From contig CAWEGO010000004.1 in assembly GCA_963808725.1 (NCBI GenBank), positions 124,001 to 188,000 on the forward strand: a stretch of DNA of 64,000 nt, given 5' to 3'. Each line of letters opens with the position of its first letter. Position 1 is the first letter of the stretch. This document shows positions 17,152 to 26,570 of this stretch, piece after piece. The notes beneath the pieces are model-generated. The model searched no databases. It was not told the origin of the DNA and was given only the letters and a program-made list of their open reading frames with translations. The position numbers and the translations under genes are program-made. The DNA comes from JAHFUA01 sp963808725. GTDB taxonomy: Bacteria; Acidobacteriota; Terriglobia; Terriglobales; Acidobacteriaceae.

Positions 17152-18332
17152 GCGAATTGCTCGCCCGGCATCGCCGTGAGCGTGCGGGTAGTCAGGGTGT
17201 TGCGGCACATCCTGGCGGCGGCCTCGCGGGTGACGTGCCGGCGCTCGATGCGAAGTTTGAGCGCGCGTTCGATGCTGCGCAGCTCAATGGTCTCGGCTCC
17301 CGAAACCAGGCTGGAGGCGCGCCCACGCGCTCCGGCGCGGCCAGTGCGGCCCACGCGATGAATGAAGTCCTCGGGCGCCTTGGGCACGTCGTAGTTGATG
17401 ACGTGCGCCACATCCTGGATGTGGAGGCCGCGGGAGGCCACGTCGGTGGCGACCAGCACGCGGAATCGGCCCTGTTCGAAACCGTTGAGGGCTCCGATGC
17501 GCTGCGCCTGCGAGCGGTCGCCGTGGATCATGGCCGCCGCGAATCCATCGCGGGCCAGGTTCTTGGCCAGCCGCTCGGCTCCCCGCTTGGTTCTTACGAA
17601 TACCAGGGTGCGGCCTTCTTCAGCATGCAACAGGCTGCGCAGGGTATCGGGCTTATCCATCGCGGCCACTTCAAAGGCGTGCAACTCGACGCTTTCCACC
17701 GGCTTCAGCACGGATCCGAACTCGATGCGGACGGGATTTCGCATATAGTCATTCACCAGCCGGGCCACCGAGGCCTCCAGCGTGGCGGAGTAGCACAGGG
17801 TCTGGCGGCATTCCGGTATGGTGGCGAGAATGCGGCGGATGGACGGCAGGAATCCCATATCGAGCATGCGATCCGATTCGTCGAGCACCAGGACCTGGAC
17901 TTTGCGCAGGCTGACGAGTTTGCGATCGAGGAAGTCCTCTAACCTTCCCGGAGTTGCCACCACCAGGCGCGCGCCCGAGCGCAGAGCCTGGATCTGCTGG
18001 CCTTCCGGTACGCCTCCCATGACCAGCGCCGCGGGCGCAAGCTTGCCGCGGAGCGCTTCATATTGCGCGTGCACCTGCATCGCAAGTTCGCGCGTGGGCA
18101 CCAGGACGAGGGCTTCGAGATCGCGTGAGGCCTGGTTCAACATGCGGTCGATGATCGGGATAAGGAAAGCCAGGGTCTTCCCGGTTCCGGTCTGGGCGGT
18201 GGCGAGCACATCTTCGCCGCGCATGGCGGGAGGGATGGCGGCGGCCTGCACCGGGGTGGGGGTTGTGAATTGAGCTGCGGCGAGCCTCTGCTGCAAAACC
18301 GCGGACAGAGGCATATCAGTGAAACTTGTCAT
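17148..18332 (-). CDS. DEAD-box RNA helicase, RhlE-like
   Basis: 394 residues with all core motifs in order: Q motif (TTPTPVQAAAIP), I AQTGTGKT, Ia PTRELA, Ib ATPGRL, II DESD, III SAT, IV LVFVRTKRGAE, V ATDVASRGLHI, VI HRVGRTGRAG. Motif II reads DESD instead of DEAD; Asp-Glu and the last Asp are kept, so ATP hydrolysis should be intact. The protein lacks the long basic tail of many RhlE members. It unwinds RNA duplexes in ribosome assembly or mRNA decay. The start at 18332 (MTSFTDMPLSAVL) is chosen by family length; 18371 is possible. The 268 nt upstream show no gene. Confidence 0.93.
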   Translation of the reverse strand: MTSFTDMPLSAVLQQRLAAAQFTTPTPVQAAAIPPAMRGEDVLATAQTGTGKTLAFLIPIIDRMLNQASRDLEALVLVPTRELAMQVHAQYEALRGKLAPAALVMGGVPEGQQIQALRSGARLVVATPGRLEDFLDRKLVSLRKVQVLVLDESDRMLDMGFLPSIRRILATIPECRQTLCYSATLEASVARLVNDYMRNPVRIEFGSVLKPVESVELHAFEVAAMDKPDTLRSLLHAEEGRTLVFVRTKRGAERLAKNLARDGFAAAMIHGDRSQAQRIGALNGFEQGRFRVLVATDVASRGLHIQDVAHVINYDVPKAPEDFIHRVGRTGRAGARGRASSLVSGAETIELRSIERALKLRIERRHVTREAAARMCRNTLTTRTLTAMPGEQFA

Positions 18333-18601
18333 TCGTGAATCGTGCTTTCTGAGGGGCGTCTCGCGAGGCACACTCAGAGTGCGATTCGCGACTGAAAAAG
18401 GATGCCGCTCGTGCTTAGATTTTGCGCCGAAAAGATAACGGAGATCGTCAGGCGGGCACGCAGTCAGATCGTGAGTTCAGATAGGACACGCGCCACAAAG
18501 CGGACCGTGGCTGATTAGCGCTGAGATCAGTATAGCACGACATGTCGCCGGCAGCCGCACGCCAGGCTCATCTACCCATTACCTTAGTTTGCACCTTGGG
18601 T

Positions 18602-18773
18602 CTAGAAATCGTGAAAGCCGAGGCCTTGGGGCTGGCCCTCTTCATCGTAGGTCACCACCGGATCCCCGTGGGCCTGCGGGCGCTGGCGTGCTTTCCTGCG
18701 ATTTCTTTTCAGCTTTCTTGCGCGCTTTTTCGGCCTGGCGCTCCTGGCGCGCGCGTTCCTTCTGTCGCTTCAT
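18602..18773 (-). pseudogene. Small charged protein gene with an apparent 1-nt frameshift
   Basis: From the ATG at 18773 the frame reads MKRQKERARQERQAEKARKK and stops at 18642 after 43 residues. In the next frame the sequence continues sensibly as DPVVTYDEEGQPQGLGFHDF to a stop at 18602. Removing one base from the four-base G run (C run at 18664-18667 on the plus strand) joins the two into one charged protein of about 56 residues. Either a real frameshift or a homopolymer sequencing error explains this. The N-terminus resembles basic helical small proteins common in Acidobacteriota. Function unknown. Confidence 0.5.
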
Positions 18774-18868
18774 GAATGATGAGCTTCCTGCCAAGAGAGC
18801 ACTCCTATATTAAGATTTTCCTCTCCATCATAAACCCCAATGTCACTCTTGACAAAATATTGAGCCAG

Positions 18869-19483
18869 CTACCCGAAGATGTGCCCCATCTTCTGTTGTT
18901 TCGTCCTCAGGTAGGCCTCGGAGTGGGATTGCGCTTCCGCCACGCAGGGCACGCGCTCCACCACCTTTACGCCCGCTTTCTCCAGCGCCTGGACCTTATC
19001 AGGATTGTTCGATAGCAGACGAACCTGCCGCAGGCCCAGTGCCTTCAGCACCTCGGCGGGCAGCTCGAACCCGCGCTGGTCGGCCTTGAAGCCGAGTTTC
19101 TCGTTGGCCTCGACGGTATCGAGGCCCTTGTCCTGCAGCTCGTAGGCTTCCAGCTTGGCCATCAGCCCGATGCCGCGGCCTTCCTGCTGCTCGTAGACCA
19201 GCACGCCGCGGCCGGCCTCGGCGATCATCTTCAGCGACATCTCGAGCTGTTGCTGGCAATCGCAGCGCAGCGAGCCGAAGACGTCCCCGGTCAGGCACTG
19301 CGAGTGGATGCGCACCAGCGGCGGCTCAGCATGGATGTCTCCCATCACCAGCGCAACCGCGGTTTCCAAACGGCGCTCCGTCCCGCTCTCCGTCTGCCCT
19401 TCGAAGCCCATGATGCGAAAATGTCCCCAGCGGGTTGGGAAGTCGGCTTCCGCCACCTTGCGCAAGTTGTAGGCGCCGCTCAC
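18869..19483 (-). CDS. ribA: GTP cyclohydrolase II
   Basis: About 204 residues. RibA hydrolyses GTP to the diaminopyrimidine that starts riboflavin synthesis. The three-Cys zinc site is present in CLTGDVFGSLRCDC. The catalytic region YEQQEGRGIGLMAKLEAYELQDKGLDTVEAN and the substrate segment LLSNNPDK are typical. This is a stand-alone RibA without a fused RibB domain. I place the start at a GTG (19483) because the residues before it are not conserved-looking; the ribosome-binding site is weak. The lytS-type gene starts 46 nt away in the opposite direction. Confidence 0.93.
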   Translation of the reverse strand: MSGAYNLRKVAEADFPTRWGHFRIMGFEGQTESGTERRLETAVALVMGDIHAEPPLVRIHSQCLTGDVFGSLRCDCQQQLEMSLKMIAEAGRGVLVYEQQEGRGIGLMAKLEAYELQDKGLDTVEANEKLGFKADQRGFELPAEVLKALGLRQVRLLSNNPDKVQALEKAGVKVVERVPCVAEAQSHSEAYLRTKQQKMGHIFG

Positions 19484-19529
19484 ATGTTGATTATTACATG
19501 CCCCGGCCCGTGCTACCCTTTTCCTCCGC

Positions 19530-20882
19530 GTGGACTCGCGCTTCATTCTCGTCACCCTGCTGGTGAAGCTGGGCGTGGCGGCGGCCGTCAGCAGCGCGCT
19601 GGTGCGCTCCCGCTACTTCAAAGCGCTGCTCTTCCAGGAGGAGCGCACCTTCGCCCAGAAGATGCACCTGATGCTTTTCATCGTGACGCCCTTCGCGCTG
19701 GGCGTGCTGGTGCGGGTGTCGGTACGCAACTTCCAGGCCGCCGACCTCTCGGTGGAAGCCGCCATCCTGCTGGGAGTGATCGGCGGGCGGGTGGCCGGCG
19801 GGCTAGGTGGAGCTCTGCTCGGCCTGGCCGGGCTCTACCACCACGAACTGGCTGCCCTGCCCTTCGACACGCTCGTGGGCCTGGCCGCCGGCATGTTGCG
19901 CAACGCCGCGGCCGACAAGGAGTACATCTGGACCTTCACCCCGTTCATGGACCTCAGCGTCTACCGCTGGCTGCGCCGCAACCTGCCATTTCCGCGCATG
20001 GACTGGCAGACCTGGTTTTTCCTCTTCATTCTGGCGACGCAACTGGCGCGCATGGAACTGGGCCGGGTGCTGCCGCGCCAGTTCTTCTATATCCCCGCTC
20101 CGAGCTGGATCTGGCTGCTCGCCTTGTACGCGGCCACCGTGGCCTGCGTTGCCATCCCGCTGAAGATCTGGAACAACACCCGCATCGAGATGAAGCTGGA
20201 GGTGCAGGAACGCCTGCTGCTGCAGGCCCGCATGGAGGCGCTGCAGAGCCAGATCAACCCTCACTTCCTGTTCAACACCCTGAACTCCATCGCCTCGCTG
20301 GTGCGCTTCGATCCCGACATGGCGCGCGAGCTGATCGTGAAGCTGGCCAGCATCCTGCGCCGGCTGCAGCGCAAGGGCGATGCCTTCGTCCAACTGCGCG
20401 AGGAGGTGGAGTTCATCGACGATTATCTCGACATCGAAGTGGTGCGCTTCGGCCGCGATAAGCTGCACGTCGTCAAGGAACTCGATCCCGTCACCCTGGA
20501 CATGATGGTGCCCACCATGGTGCTGCAACCGCTGGTGGAGAACTCGATCAAGCATGGCCTCGCGCCGCGCATCGAGGGCGGCAGCGTCACCCTGCGCAGC
20601 CGCTTGGCGGAGGGATTTCTGGTGATGGAAGTGCAGGACGACGGCGTAGGCGTGGCCCTGGCCGGCGACAGCGCCATCGTCGAGCCCGGCGCCGGCATTG
20701 GCATGTCCAACGTTGCCGAGCGCCTCAAGCTGCTCTACGGCGACGCCGCTACCATGACCATCTCCAGCGGCGACGGCAAAGGCACGCTGGTGGTGCTGCG
20801 GGTTCCGGTGTTGACCTCGGTGGAGATCGCTGAAACCGCCGGCACCGTCGCCTACGAGGCCCGCTCCAGCACGCAGCGGTAG
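19530..20882 (+). CDS. LytS-type sensor histidine kinase (orphan)
   Basis: 450 residues starting at a GTG. The N-terminal half holds several membrane helices of the 5TM_5TMR_LYT type. The cytoplasmic half has the His_kinase phosphoacceptor region SQINPHFLFNTLNSIASL and an ATPase domain with VENSIKHG, DDGVGV and GIGMSNVAERL. This class usually signals to a LytTR response regulator next door, but none is present here: ribA is divergent and bshA is convergent. Its last 31 nt overlap the end of bshA on the other strand. Confidence 0.9.
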   Translation: MDSRFILVTLLVKLGVAAAVSSALVRSRYFKALLFQEERTFAQKMHLMLFIVTPFALGVLVRVSVRNFQAADLSVEAAILLGVIGGRVAGGLGGALLGLAGLYHHELAALPFDTLVGLAAGMLRNAAADKEYIWTFTPFMDLSVYRWLRRNLPFPRMDWQTWFFLFILATQLARMELGRVLPRQFFYIPAPSWIWLLALYAATVACVAIPLKIWNNTRIEMKLEVQERLLLQARMEALQSQINPHFLFNTLNSIASLVRFDPDMARELIVKLASILRRLQRKGDAFVQLREEVEFIDDYLDIEVVRFGRDKLHVVKELDPVTLDMMVPTMVLQPLVENSIKHGLAPRIEGGSVTLRSRLAEGFLVMEVQDDGVGVALAGDSAIVEPGAGIGMSNVAERLKLLYGDAATMTISSGDGKGTLVVLRVPVLTSVEIAETAGTVAYEARSSTQR

Positions 20883-21991
20883 AACTGCTCGTATTCCGGG
20901 ATGATCTTGGTGGAGCAGAAGCGGGTTTGCGCCGCGATGCGCGCGCGTTTGCCCATCTGCCGCAGTTTGGCTTCGTCGGAGAGCAGTTCGATGGCCTGCC
21001 GCGCCATAGTGTCCACGTCGCCCACATCGGCCAGCAGGCCGGTCTTTCCGTCGTCGATGACCTCGGGCACGCCGCCCACGCGGGTGGCCACCGTAGGCAC
21101 TTCGCACGCCATGGCCTCCAGCGCCGCCAGGCCGAACGACTCCAACTGGCTGGGCATAAGCATCAGGTCGGCGATCGCGAGCTTCTCGTGTATGCGGTCC
21201 TGCTTGCCCAGGAAGTGGACGCGCTCCTGGATGCCTTTGCGCCGCACCAGCCACTCCGCGGTCGAGCGCTCGGGGCCATCGCCGATCAGCAGCAGCCGCG
21301 ACGGAACCTCGCGCTGCACCTGGTCGAAGATCTCCACCACGTCGGAAATGCGCTTCACCGGACGAAAATTCGAGAGGTGCACCAGCATGCGCTCGTCCGC
21401 GTGCGCGTATTCAGCGCGGTGCTTCTCGATCTCGGGATCGCGGCGGTAGAGGTCGCAGTTCACAAAGTTGTAGATCACCTGCACCGGCCGCTTGATGTCG
21501 AACACCTGCAGGGTGCGCTCGCGGAGATAATGCGAGATGGCGGTGACGCCGTCGCTCTGCTCGATGGAAAAGCGCGTGATCGGCAGGTAGGAGCGGTCGG
21601 TGCCCACCAGCGTGATGTCGGTGCCGTGCAGGGTGGTGACGAAGGGCAGGCGCCGCCCGCCGTTGGCCGCCAGCATCTGCTTGGCCAGCAGCGCGCTCAC
21701 CGAGTGGGGAATCGCATAGTGCACGTGCAGCAGGTCGAGGCTGTAGATTTCGGCGACTTCGGCCATGCGCGTGGCCAGCGCCAGATCGTAAGGCGGATAC
21801 TCGAACAGCGGATAGTTGGAAACGTCCACCTCGTGGAAGTGGATGTTGGCGCGCTCGGTGTTCAGCCGGATGGGCTGCTGATAGGAGATGAAGTGGACCT
21901 CATGGCCGCGCTCCGCCAACTCCATGCCCAGCTCGGTGGCCACCACCCCGCTGCCGCCGTAGGTGGGATAGCATGTGATCCCGATCTTCAT
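20852..21991 (-). CDS. bshA: N-acetyl-alpha-D-glucosaminyl L-malate synthase BshA
   Basis: 379 residues, exactly the family size. GT4 glycosyltransferase joining UDP-GlcNAc to L-malate, the first step of bacillithiol synthesis. Diagnostic stretches are MKIGITCYPTYGGSGVVATELG at the N-terminus, HVHYAIPHSVSA, TLHGTDITLVG, and the C-terminal donor-binding region with SQLESFGLAALEAMACEVPT and RVGGVPEVI. The true start is the ATG at 21991; the open frame upstream is non-homologous. The 3' end overlaps lytS by 31 nt. The YfiT-like protein at 1368 fits the same thiol system. bshB and bshC are not in the window. Confidence 0.95.
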   Translation of the reverse strand: MKIGITCYPTYGGSGVVATELGMELAERGHEVHFISYQQPIRLNTERANIHFHEVDVSNYPLFEYPPYDLALATRMAEVAEIYSLDLLHVHYAIPHSVSALLAKQMLAANGGRRLPFVTTLHGTDITLVGTDRSYLPITRFSIEQSDGVTAISHYLRERTLQVFDIKRPVQVIYNFVNCDLYRRDPEIEKHRAEYAHADERMLVHLSNFRPVKRISDVVEIFDQVQREVPSRLLLIGDGPERSTAEWLVRRKGIQERVHFLGKQDRIHEKLAIADLMLMPSQLESFGLAALEAMACEVPTVATRVGGVPEVIDDGKTGLLADVGDVDTMARQAIELLSDEAKLRQMGKRARIAAQTRFCSTKIIPEYEQFYRCVLERAS

Positions 21992-22115
21992 GTTGGACTG
22001 AAGGATTAGACGGGGCAGCGGGCGTTTCGGACTCATTTCGCGCGCAGGTTGTAACGGTGATCCATCAGGGAACGGGCCGAATGCTATTATCAGCGTCTTG
22101 CCAAGGGGATCCTGA

Positions 22116-22928
<813 letters not shown>

Positions 22929-22935
22929 CGGCGAT

Positions 22936-23811
22936 CTAACCGATCAGCGCGGCGTACGAGATCAACTCCACGCCCGCCGCCTCGATGGCCCGCCGCGCCG
23001 CCGCTGAGGTGAGCACTCGCAGTTCCTGTTCTCGCGATTCCCGCAGCCGCGTCCGCGCCGCCCGCAACTCCGCATCGCAATACCCCGGATGGCAGACCAA
23101 CTCCCACGTTCCCTCCGGCAGCGATCCCACGATGGCCGCGAACAATTCCTCGTCGAGCGCGCCCGTCACCACGATGCCAAAGGTGCCATCCGTGGTGATG
23201 ATGTCCGCGTCCGCGACGGTCTCACGAAACTCCTGGCTGAAGCGCCGCAGCAGCTTGATCTCCGAGTACCGGGTCCATAGCCGCGGACGGCGCGCAAGAT
23301 GCGCCATCGCCAGCGGCTTCAGCGGCGCAAACGGATTGCGCACCGCGCGTACACCGCACGCTTTCGCCGCCGCCAGCATCGGCCGAAGCACCGGCGGTAG
23401 CAGGTGTACGTGCTTGTGCGAGTCCACGTGGGTCACGTGCAAGCCGGTTTGCTGGATTGTGCGGATCTGCGCCTCGACCTCGGCCGTGATCTGATTTTCG
23501 TCGAAACGCTGGCGCAGCGCCCGGCTCGCGAATCCCAGCCAGCCATCGCGGAAGCGAGCGCCCGCGCCATCCTGAACCACCAGGGTGGAGACGGCTTTCG
23601 GCGGCAGTATGGGTGCGCCGTCGATTAGCACCACGTGGCAGCCGACGCTCGGCCCACTTTCGCGCGCGCGCGCGACCGCGTCTGGCACGGCGCCGGCGTT
23701 CGCCATCATGGTGGCGGAAGTGACCAAGCCACGCTGGTGCGCTTCTACGATGGCTCGGTTCACCCCGGCGGTGAGCCCGAGATCGTCGGCATTGATGATC
23801 AGTCGTCGCAC
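22936..23811 (-). CDS. YdjC/ChbG/HpnK-family carbohydrate deacetylase
   Basis: 291 residues. Metal and catalytic motifs are INADDLGLT at the N-terminus (Asp pair), GCHVVLIDG, and THVDSHKHVHLLP in the middle (His cluster), with VCHPGY near the end. The family removes N-acetyl groups from sugars; HpnK members act in hopanoid side-chain formation and ChbG on chitobiose. No hopanoid genes adjoin, so I leave the substrate open. The start at 23811 gives the standard MRRLIINADDLG opening. Confidence 0.85.
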   Translation of the reverse strand: MRRLIINADDLGLTAGVNRAIVEAHQRGLVTSATMMANAGAVPDAVARARESGPSVGCHVVLIDGAPILPPKAVSTLVVQDGAGARFRDGWLGFASRALRQRFDENQITAEVEAQIRTIQQTGLHVTHVDSHKHVHLLPPVLRPMLAAAKACGVRAVRNPFAPLKPLAMAHLARRPRLWTRYSEIKLLRRFSQEFRETVADADIITTDGTFGIVVTGALDEELFAAIVGSLPEGTWELVCHPGYCDAELRAARTRLRESREQELRVLTSAAARRAIEAAGVELISYAALIG

Positions 23812-23833
23812 GCCGCCAGTGTACAGGCAGCGG

Positions 23834-23861
23834 GTACCGAGTACTGAGTACCGAGTACTGT
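23834..23861. repeat. Heptanucleotide array (GTACCGA/GTACTGA)
   Basis: Four clean tandem heptads GTACCGA, GTACTGA, GTACCGA, GTACTGT, between the deacetylase start and tRNA-Val. Confidence 0.8.
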
Positions 23862-23889
23862 CTTGTTATACTGCCTTTGCACCCCGGGC

Positions 23890-23966
23890 GGGCGGTTAGC
23901 TCAGTTGGTTAGAGCGCCTCCCTTACAAGGAGGAGGCCGCAGGTTCGAGTCCTGCACTGCCCACCA
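23890..23966 (+). tRNA. tRNA-Val (anticodon UAC)
   Basis: 77-nt cloverleaf with encoded CCA. The acceptor strand GGGCGGT pairs with ACTGCCC. The anticodon stem CCTCC/GGAGG encloses the loop CTTACAA, giving anticodon TAC. The T arm is GCAGGTTCGAGTCCTGC and the D-arm GCTCAGTTGGTTAGAGC. Confidence 0.95.
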
Positions 23967-24005
23967 TGCCTCACTTTGCCGCCCGGGAGATGTGGGAACA
24001 TAGCC

Positions 24006-24155
24006 ATGCCCAAGGATCGCAATAAAACGTACTCGGACCACCAAGCGGAAGCCAGCCGTCTGCGGAAGCAGCGGGAAGCGGCGAAAAAGCAGCCGCCCAA
24101 AAGGAAAACTACCAGCGAAGGCTCCAGCCAGGTTTCACCACCGGATGGCCGTTGA
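24006..24155 (+). CDS. Possible small basic protein (49 aa)
   Basis: An ATG-to-TGA frame of 49 residues beginning MPKDRNKTYSDHQAEASRLR, rich in Lys, Arg and Gln with a predicted helix in the first half. It starts 40 nt after tRNA-Val. GGGAA lies upstream of the ATG at loose spacing. No family recognised; it may be a chance frame. Confidence 0.35.
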   Translation: MPKDRNKTYSDHQAEASRLRKQREAAKKQPPKRKTTSEGSSQVSPPDGR

Positions 24156-24502
24156 CGGCGGCGACGGCGGTGAGCACAACGCGCGACTTGCTATAGGTGA
24201 ACTGGGCAGCCCTCATCGGACCGCGCGCGGACCAACCGCCGGTCGTCAGCTTGGCCGTTGCCATCGGAGCGCCCCGCGGGATTATCCAGCTCGGAGAGAT
24301 ACCTTCCGATACCTCAAAAGTGGTAGGAGAAAATCCCAAGCAGTAGGGATTCGCCTTGTGAACGACTCCTCTACCCTGCCTTGAGGTCGCACCGATGCTC
24401 GCCGCGCACCGATGTCGGAAGAGCTGGAATTGAGATGGTCGGTCGCACAGCGGATCGCAGTAACTGCCTTTCGACAACAACTGACAATTTACGGGAGGAC
24501 TT
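24156..24502. other. Gene-poor stretch upstream of the accessory block
   Basis: No convincing gene on the plus strand and no tRNA or repeat that I can identify. A minus-strand open frame (24109-24669) crosses it but runs into the dehydrogenase gene. The end, just before 24503, holds a good ribosome-binding site (GGGAGG). Base composition here and in the following block is visibly less GC-rich than at 3-23 kb. Confidence 0.5.
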
Positions 24503-25543
24503 ATGGCAACGATGAGAGTAGTACCCCAGGTGGCACCAAGTACGGTGGCACAGATTTCTAAACCCGGAGGGGATTTTGAGATCGTCGAGCGCGAGATTCC
24601 TGAGCCGGGTGCGGGACAAGTGCGGATCAGGGTGCAGGCCTGTGGCGTTTGCCACAGTGACGTGCTCACGAAAGACGGCTCTTGGCCCGGAATTCAGTAT
24701 CCGCGCGTTCCCGGGCACGAAGTCGCAGGCGTCATCGACGAAGTAGGCGCCGGGGTTTCCGCGTGGAAGAGGGGGCAGCGTGTCGGTGTCGGCTGGCACG
24801 GCGGCCAGGACAACACGTGTCCGGAGTGCCGGCGCGGAGATTTCCGCAATTGCCGGAATCTGAAAATTCCGGGCATCAGCTATGACGGCGGATACCAGCA
24901 ATACATGGTGGCTCCCGTAGAGGCGCTGGTGGCGATGCCGGAAAGTCTAGCTGACGCCGAAGCCGCACCCCTGCTCTGCGCCGGCATCACCACCTACAAT
25001 GCGCTGCGGCACAGTGGTGCGTTCCCCGGCGACCTGGTTGCGGTGCAGGGTATCGGCGGCCTGGGCCACCTCGGAATTCAATTCGCGAACAAGTTTGGTT
25101 ATAAGGTCGCGGCGATCGGGCGCGGATCTGAAACCGCGGCGCTGGCAAAGAAACTCGGAGCCAGCGTGTACATCGACAGCAAATCGACGAACGCAGCCGA
25201 AGCGTTGCAAAAGCTGGGCGGGGCAAAGGTGATTCTGGCCACAGCTCCAAGCTCGAAAGCGATGTCCGAGCTGATCGACGGCCTGGGGCCGAACGGTACG
25301 CTCATGGTTATAGGGGTGGCCTTCGATCCCATGGAGGTCACGCCGGTGCAGCTCATCAGTGGAAGTCGAAGAATCCAGGGCTGGGCCGCGGGAACACCCG
25401 CCGACTCCGAGGACACACTGCGCTTCGCCGAACTCACCGGCGTGCGTCCCATGATTGAAACCTATCCGCTCGAAAAAGCGGGCGAAGCTTACGCGCGCAT
25501 GCTGAGCGGCAAGGCACGGTTCCGCGTGGTGCTGACGATGTGA
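24503..25543 (+). CDS. Zinc-dependent alcohol dehydrogenase, paralogue 2
   Basis: 346 residues, about as long as and clearly related to the dehydrogenase at 309-1334. Catalytic zinc ligands Cys50 (GVCHSD) and His72 are present, with a Cys in PLLCAG. In the structural zinc lobe three Cys remain (106, 109, 117). The first position is Asp103, with the spacing 3-3-8 conserved relative to paralogue 1, so zinc may still bind through Asp. The Rossmann loop is GIGGLGHLG. GGGAGG precedes the ATG. It opens the accessory block of oxidoreductases and hydrolases; a 3' remnant of another copy lies at 28091. Confidence 0.92.
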   Translation: MATMRVVPQVAPSTVAQISKPGGDFEIVEREIPEPGAGQVRIRVQACGVCHSDVLTKDGSWPGIQYPRVPGHEVAGVIDEVGAGVSAWKRGQRVGVGWHGGQDNTCPECRRGDFRNCRNLKIPGISYDGGYQQYMVAPVEALVAMPESLADAEAAPLLCAGITTYNALRHSGAFPGDLVAVQGIGGLGHLGIQFANKFGYKVAAIGRGSETAALAKKLGASVYIDSKSTNAAEALQKLGGAKVILATAPSSKAMSELIDGLGPNGTLMVIGVAFDPMEVTPVQLISGSRRIQGWAAGTPADSEDTLRFAELTGVRPMIETYPLEKAGEAYARMLSGKARFRVVLTM

Positions 25544-25670
25544 AATGGACCGAGAGTCAAGAGGATCAAAATTGTATTAGCTCTTACGTAGATTCACGTT
25601 ATGAAGCCTGGGATCTGCCGGCTGACGGCGGAACGGGCTCTGGATGAACCCGAGCAGAGAGGACACTTTC

Positions 25671-26543
25671 ATGACAACGTATCATCACGCGAGCGTACGC
25701 GGCCGAAAGCTCTTCTATCGCGAAACCGGATCCACAGATTCCCCGACCATCGTGCTCCTGCACGGTTTCCCCAGCTCTTCGCACATGTTTCGTGACCTCA
25801 TTCCTAAATTGGCGGACCAGTTCCACGTGATTGCTCCGGACTACGTGGGCTTCGGATACAGCGACGCCCCCAATGCGAAGGACTTTGAATACACCTTCGA
25901 CAACCTGGCAGCACACGTCGAGGAGTTGCTATTCAAGAATCTGGGCTTGAAGCACTTCAGCATTTATGTGCAGGACTATGGTGCACCCATCGGATATCGG
26001 ATTGCCTCCAGACATCCAGATGCTATTCAAGGCATTGTCGTTCAGAACGGTAATGCATATGTGGAGGGTATTGGCGCTGCGTTCGACCCGATGAAGCCGT
26101 TCTGGGCGAATCGCAATTCCGACACCGAGAAGCCTGTGCGCGACCTCCTGACGAAAGAAACGACCATGTTCCAGTACACACATGGTGTCAGAGACTCCGA
26201 CCGAATCAGCCCAGATTCCTATACGCTCGACCAACTCTTCCTCGATCGTCCGGGCAATGCCGCAATTCAGCTTGATCTTCTTTACAACTATCAGTCGAAT
26301 GTCACGCTCTATGACCGTTGGCATGAATACTTCCGCAGCCGACAGCCGAGAATGCTGATTCTCTGGGGAAAGAATGATCCGTTCTTTACCGTGGAAGGAG
26401 CCCGAGCTTACCAGCGTGATCTTCCGAAAGCGGAGATGCATCTGATCGACACCGGTCATTTCGCCCTGGAAGATTCCAGTGACTTCATCGCCGAGCACAT
26501 TCGGCACTTTTTCCGCCAGCCACGCTCCATTGTGGCGGCCTAA
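25671..26543 (+). CDS. Alpha/beta hydrolase, haloalkane-dehalogenase-like, copy 1
   Basis: 290 residues from the ATG at 25671 (GAGAGGA upstream). The oxyanion region is LLHGFPSSSHMF. The nucleophile elbow VQDYGAPIG carries Asp instead of Ser, the arrangement of haloalkane dehalogenases and epoxide hydrolases. GKNDPFF supplies an acid and DTGHFALE the catalytic His. Dehalogenases normally have Asp-Trp here; this protein has Asp-Tyr, so substrate class is uncertain. A close paralogue at 28158-29042 suggests tandem duplication. It sits 128 nt after the dehydrogenase and 27 nt before the next hydrolase. Confidence 0.87.
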   Translation: MTTYHHASVRGRKLFYRETGSTDSPTIVLLHGFPSSSHMFRDLIPKLADQFHVIAPDYVGFGYSDAPNAKDFEYTFDNLAAHVEELLFKNLGLKHFSIYVQDYGAPIGYRIASRHPDAIQGIVVQNGNAYVEGIGAAFDPMKPFWANRNSDTEKPVRDLLTKETTMFQYTHGVRDSDRISPDSYTLDQLFLDRPGNAAIQLDLLYNYQSNVTLYDRWHEYFRSRQPRMLILWGKNDPFFTVEGARAYQRDLPKAEMHLIDTGHFALEDSSDFIAEHIRHFFRQPRSIVAA

Positions 26544-26570
26544 CCTGAGTTTGCAGAGAGGATTCGTGAC

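Noticed and set aside
19803..21254. Minus-strand open frame of 483 codons across lytS and bshA
   Set aside because: It is the shadow of two well-supported genes and has no recognisable motif.
23909..24100. Minus-strand frame with GGQCRTRTCG antisense to tRNA-Val
   Set aside because: This peptide type is a known artefact of tRNA antisense translation.
24109..24669. Minus-strand frame with MATAKLTTGGWSARGPMRAAQ near the end
   Set aside because: Part overlaps the dehydrogenase 5' region antisense; no ribosome-binding site or known family. I leave it as a low-probability gene.
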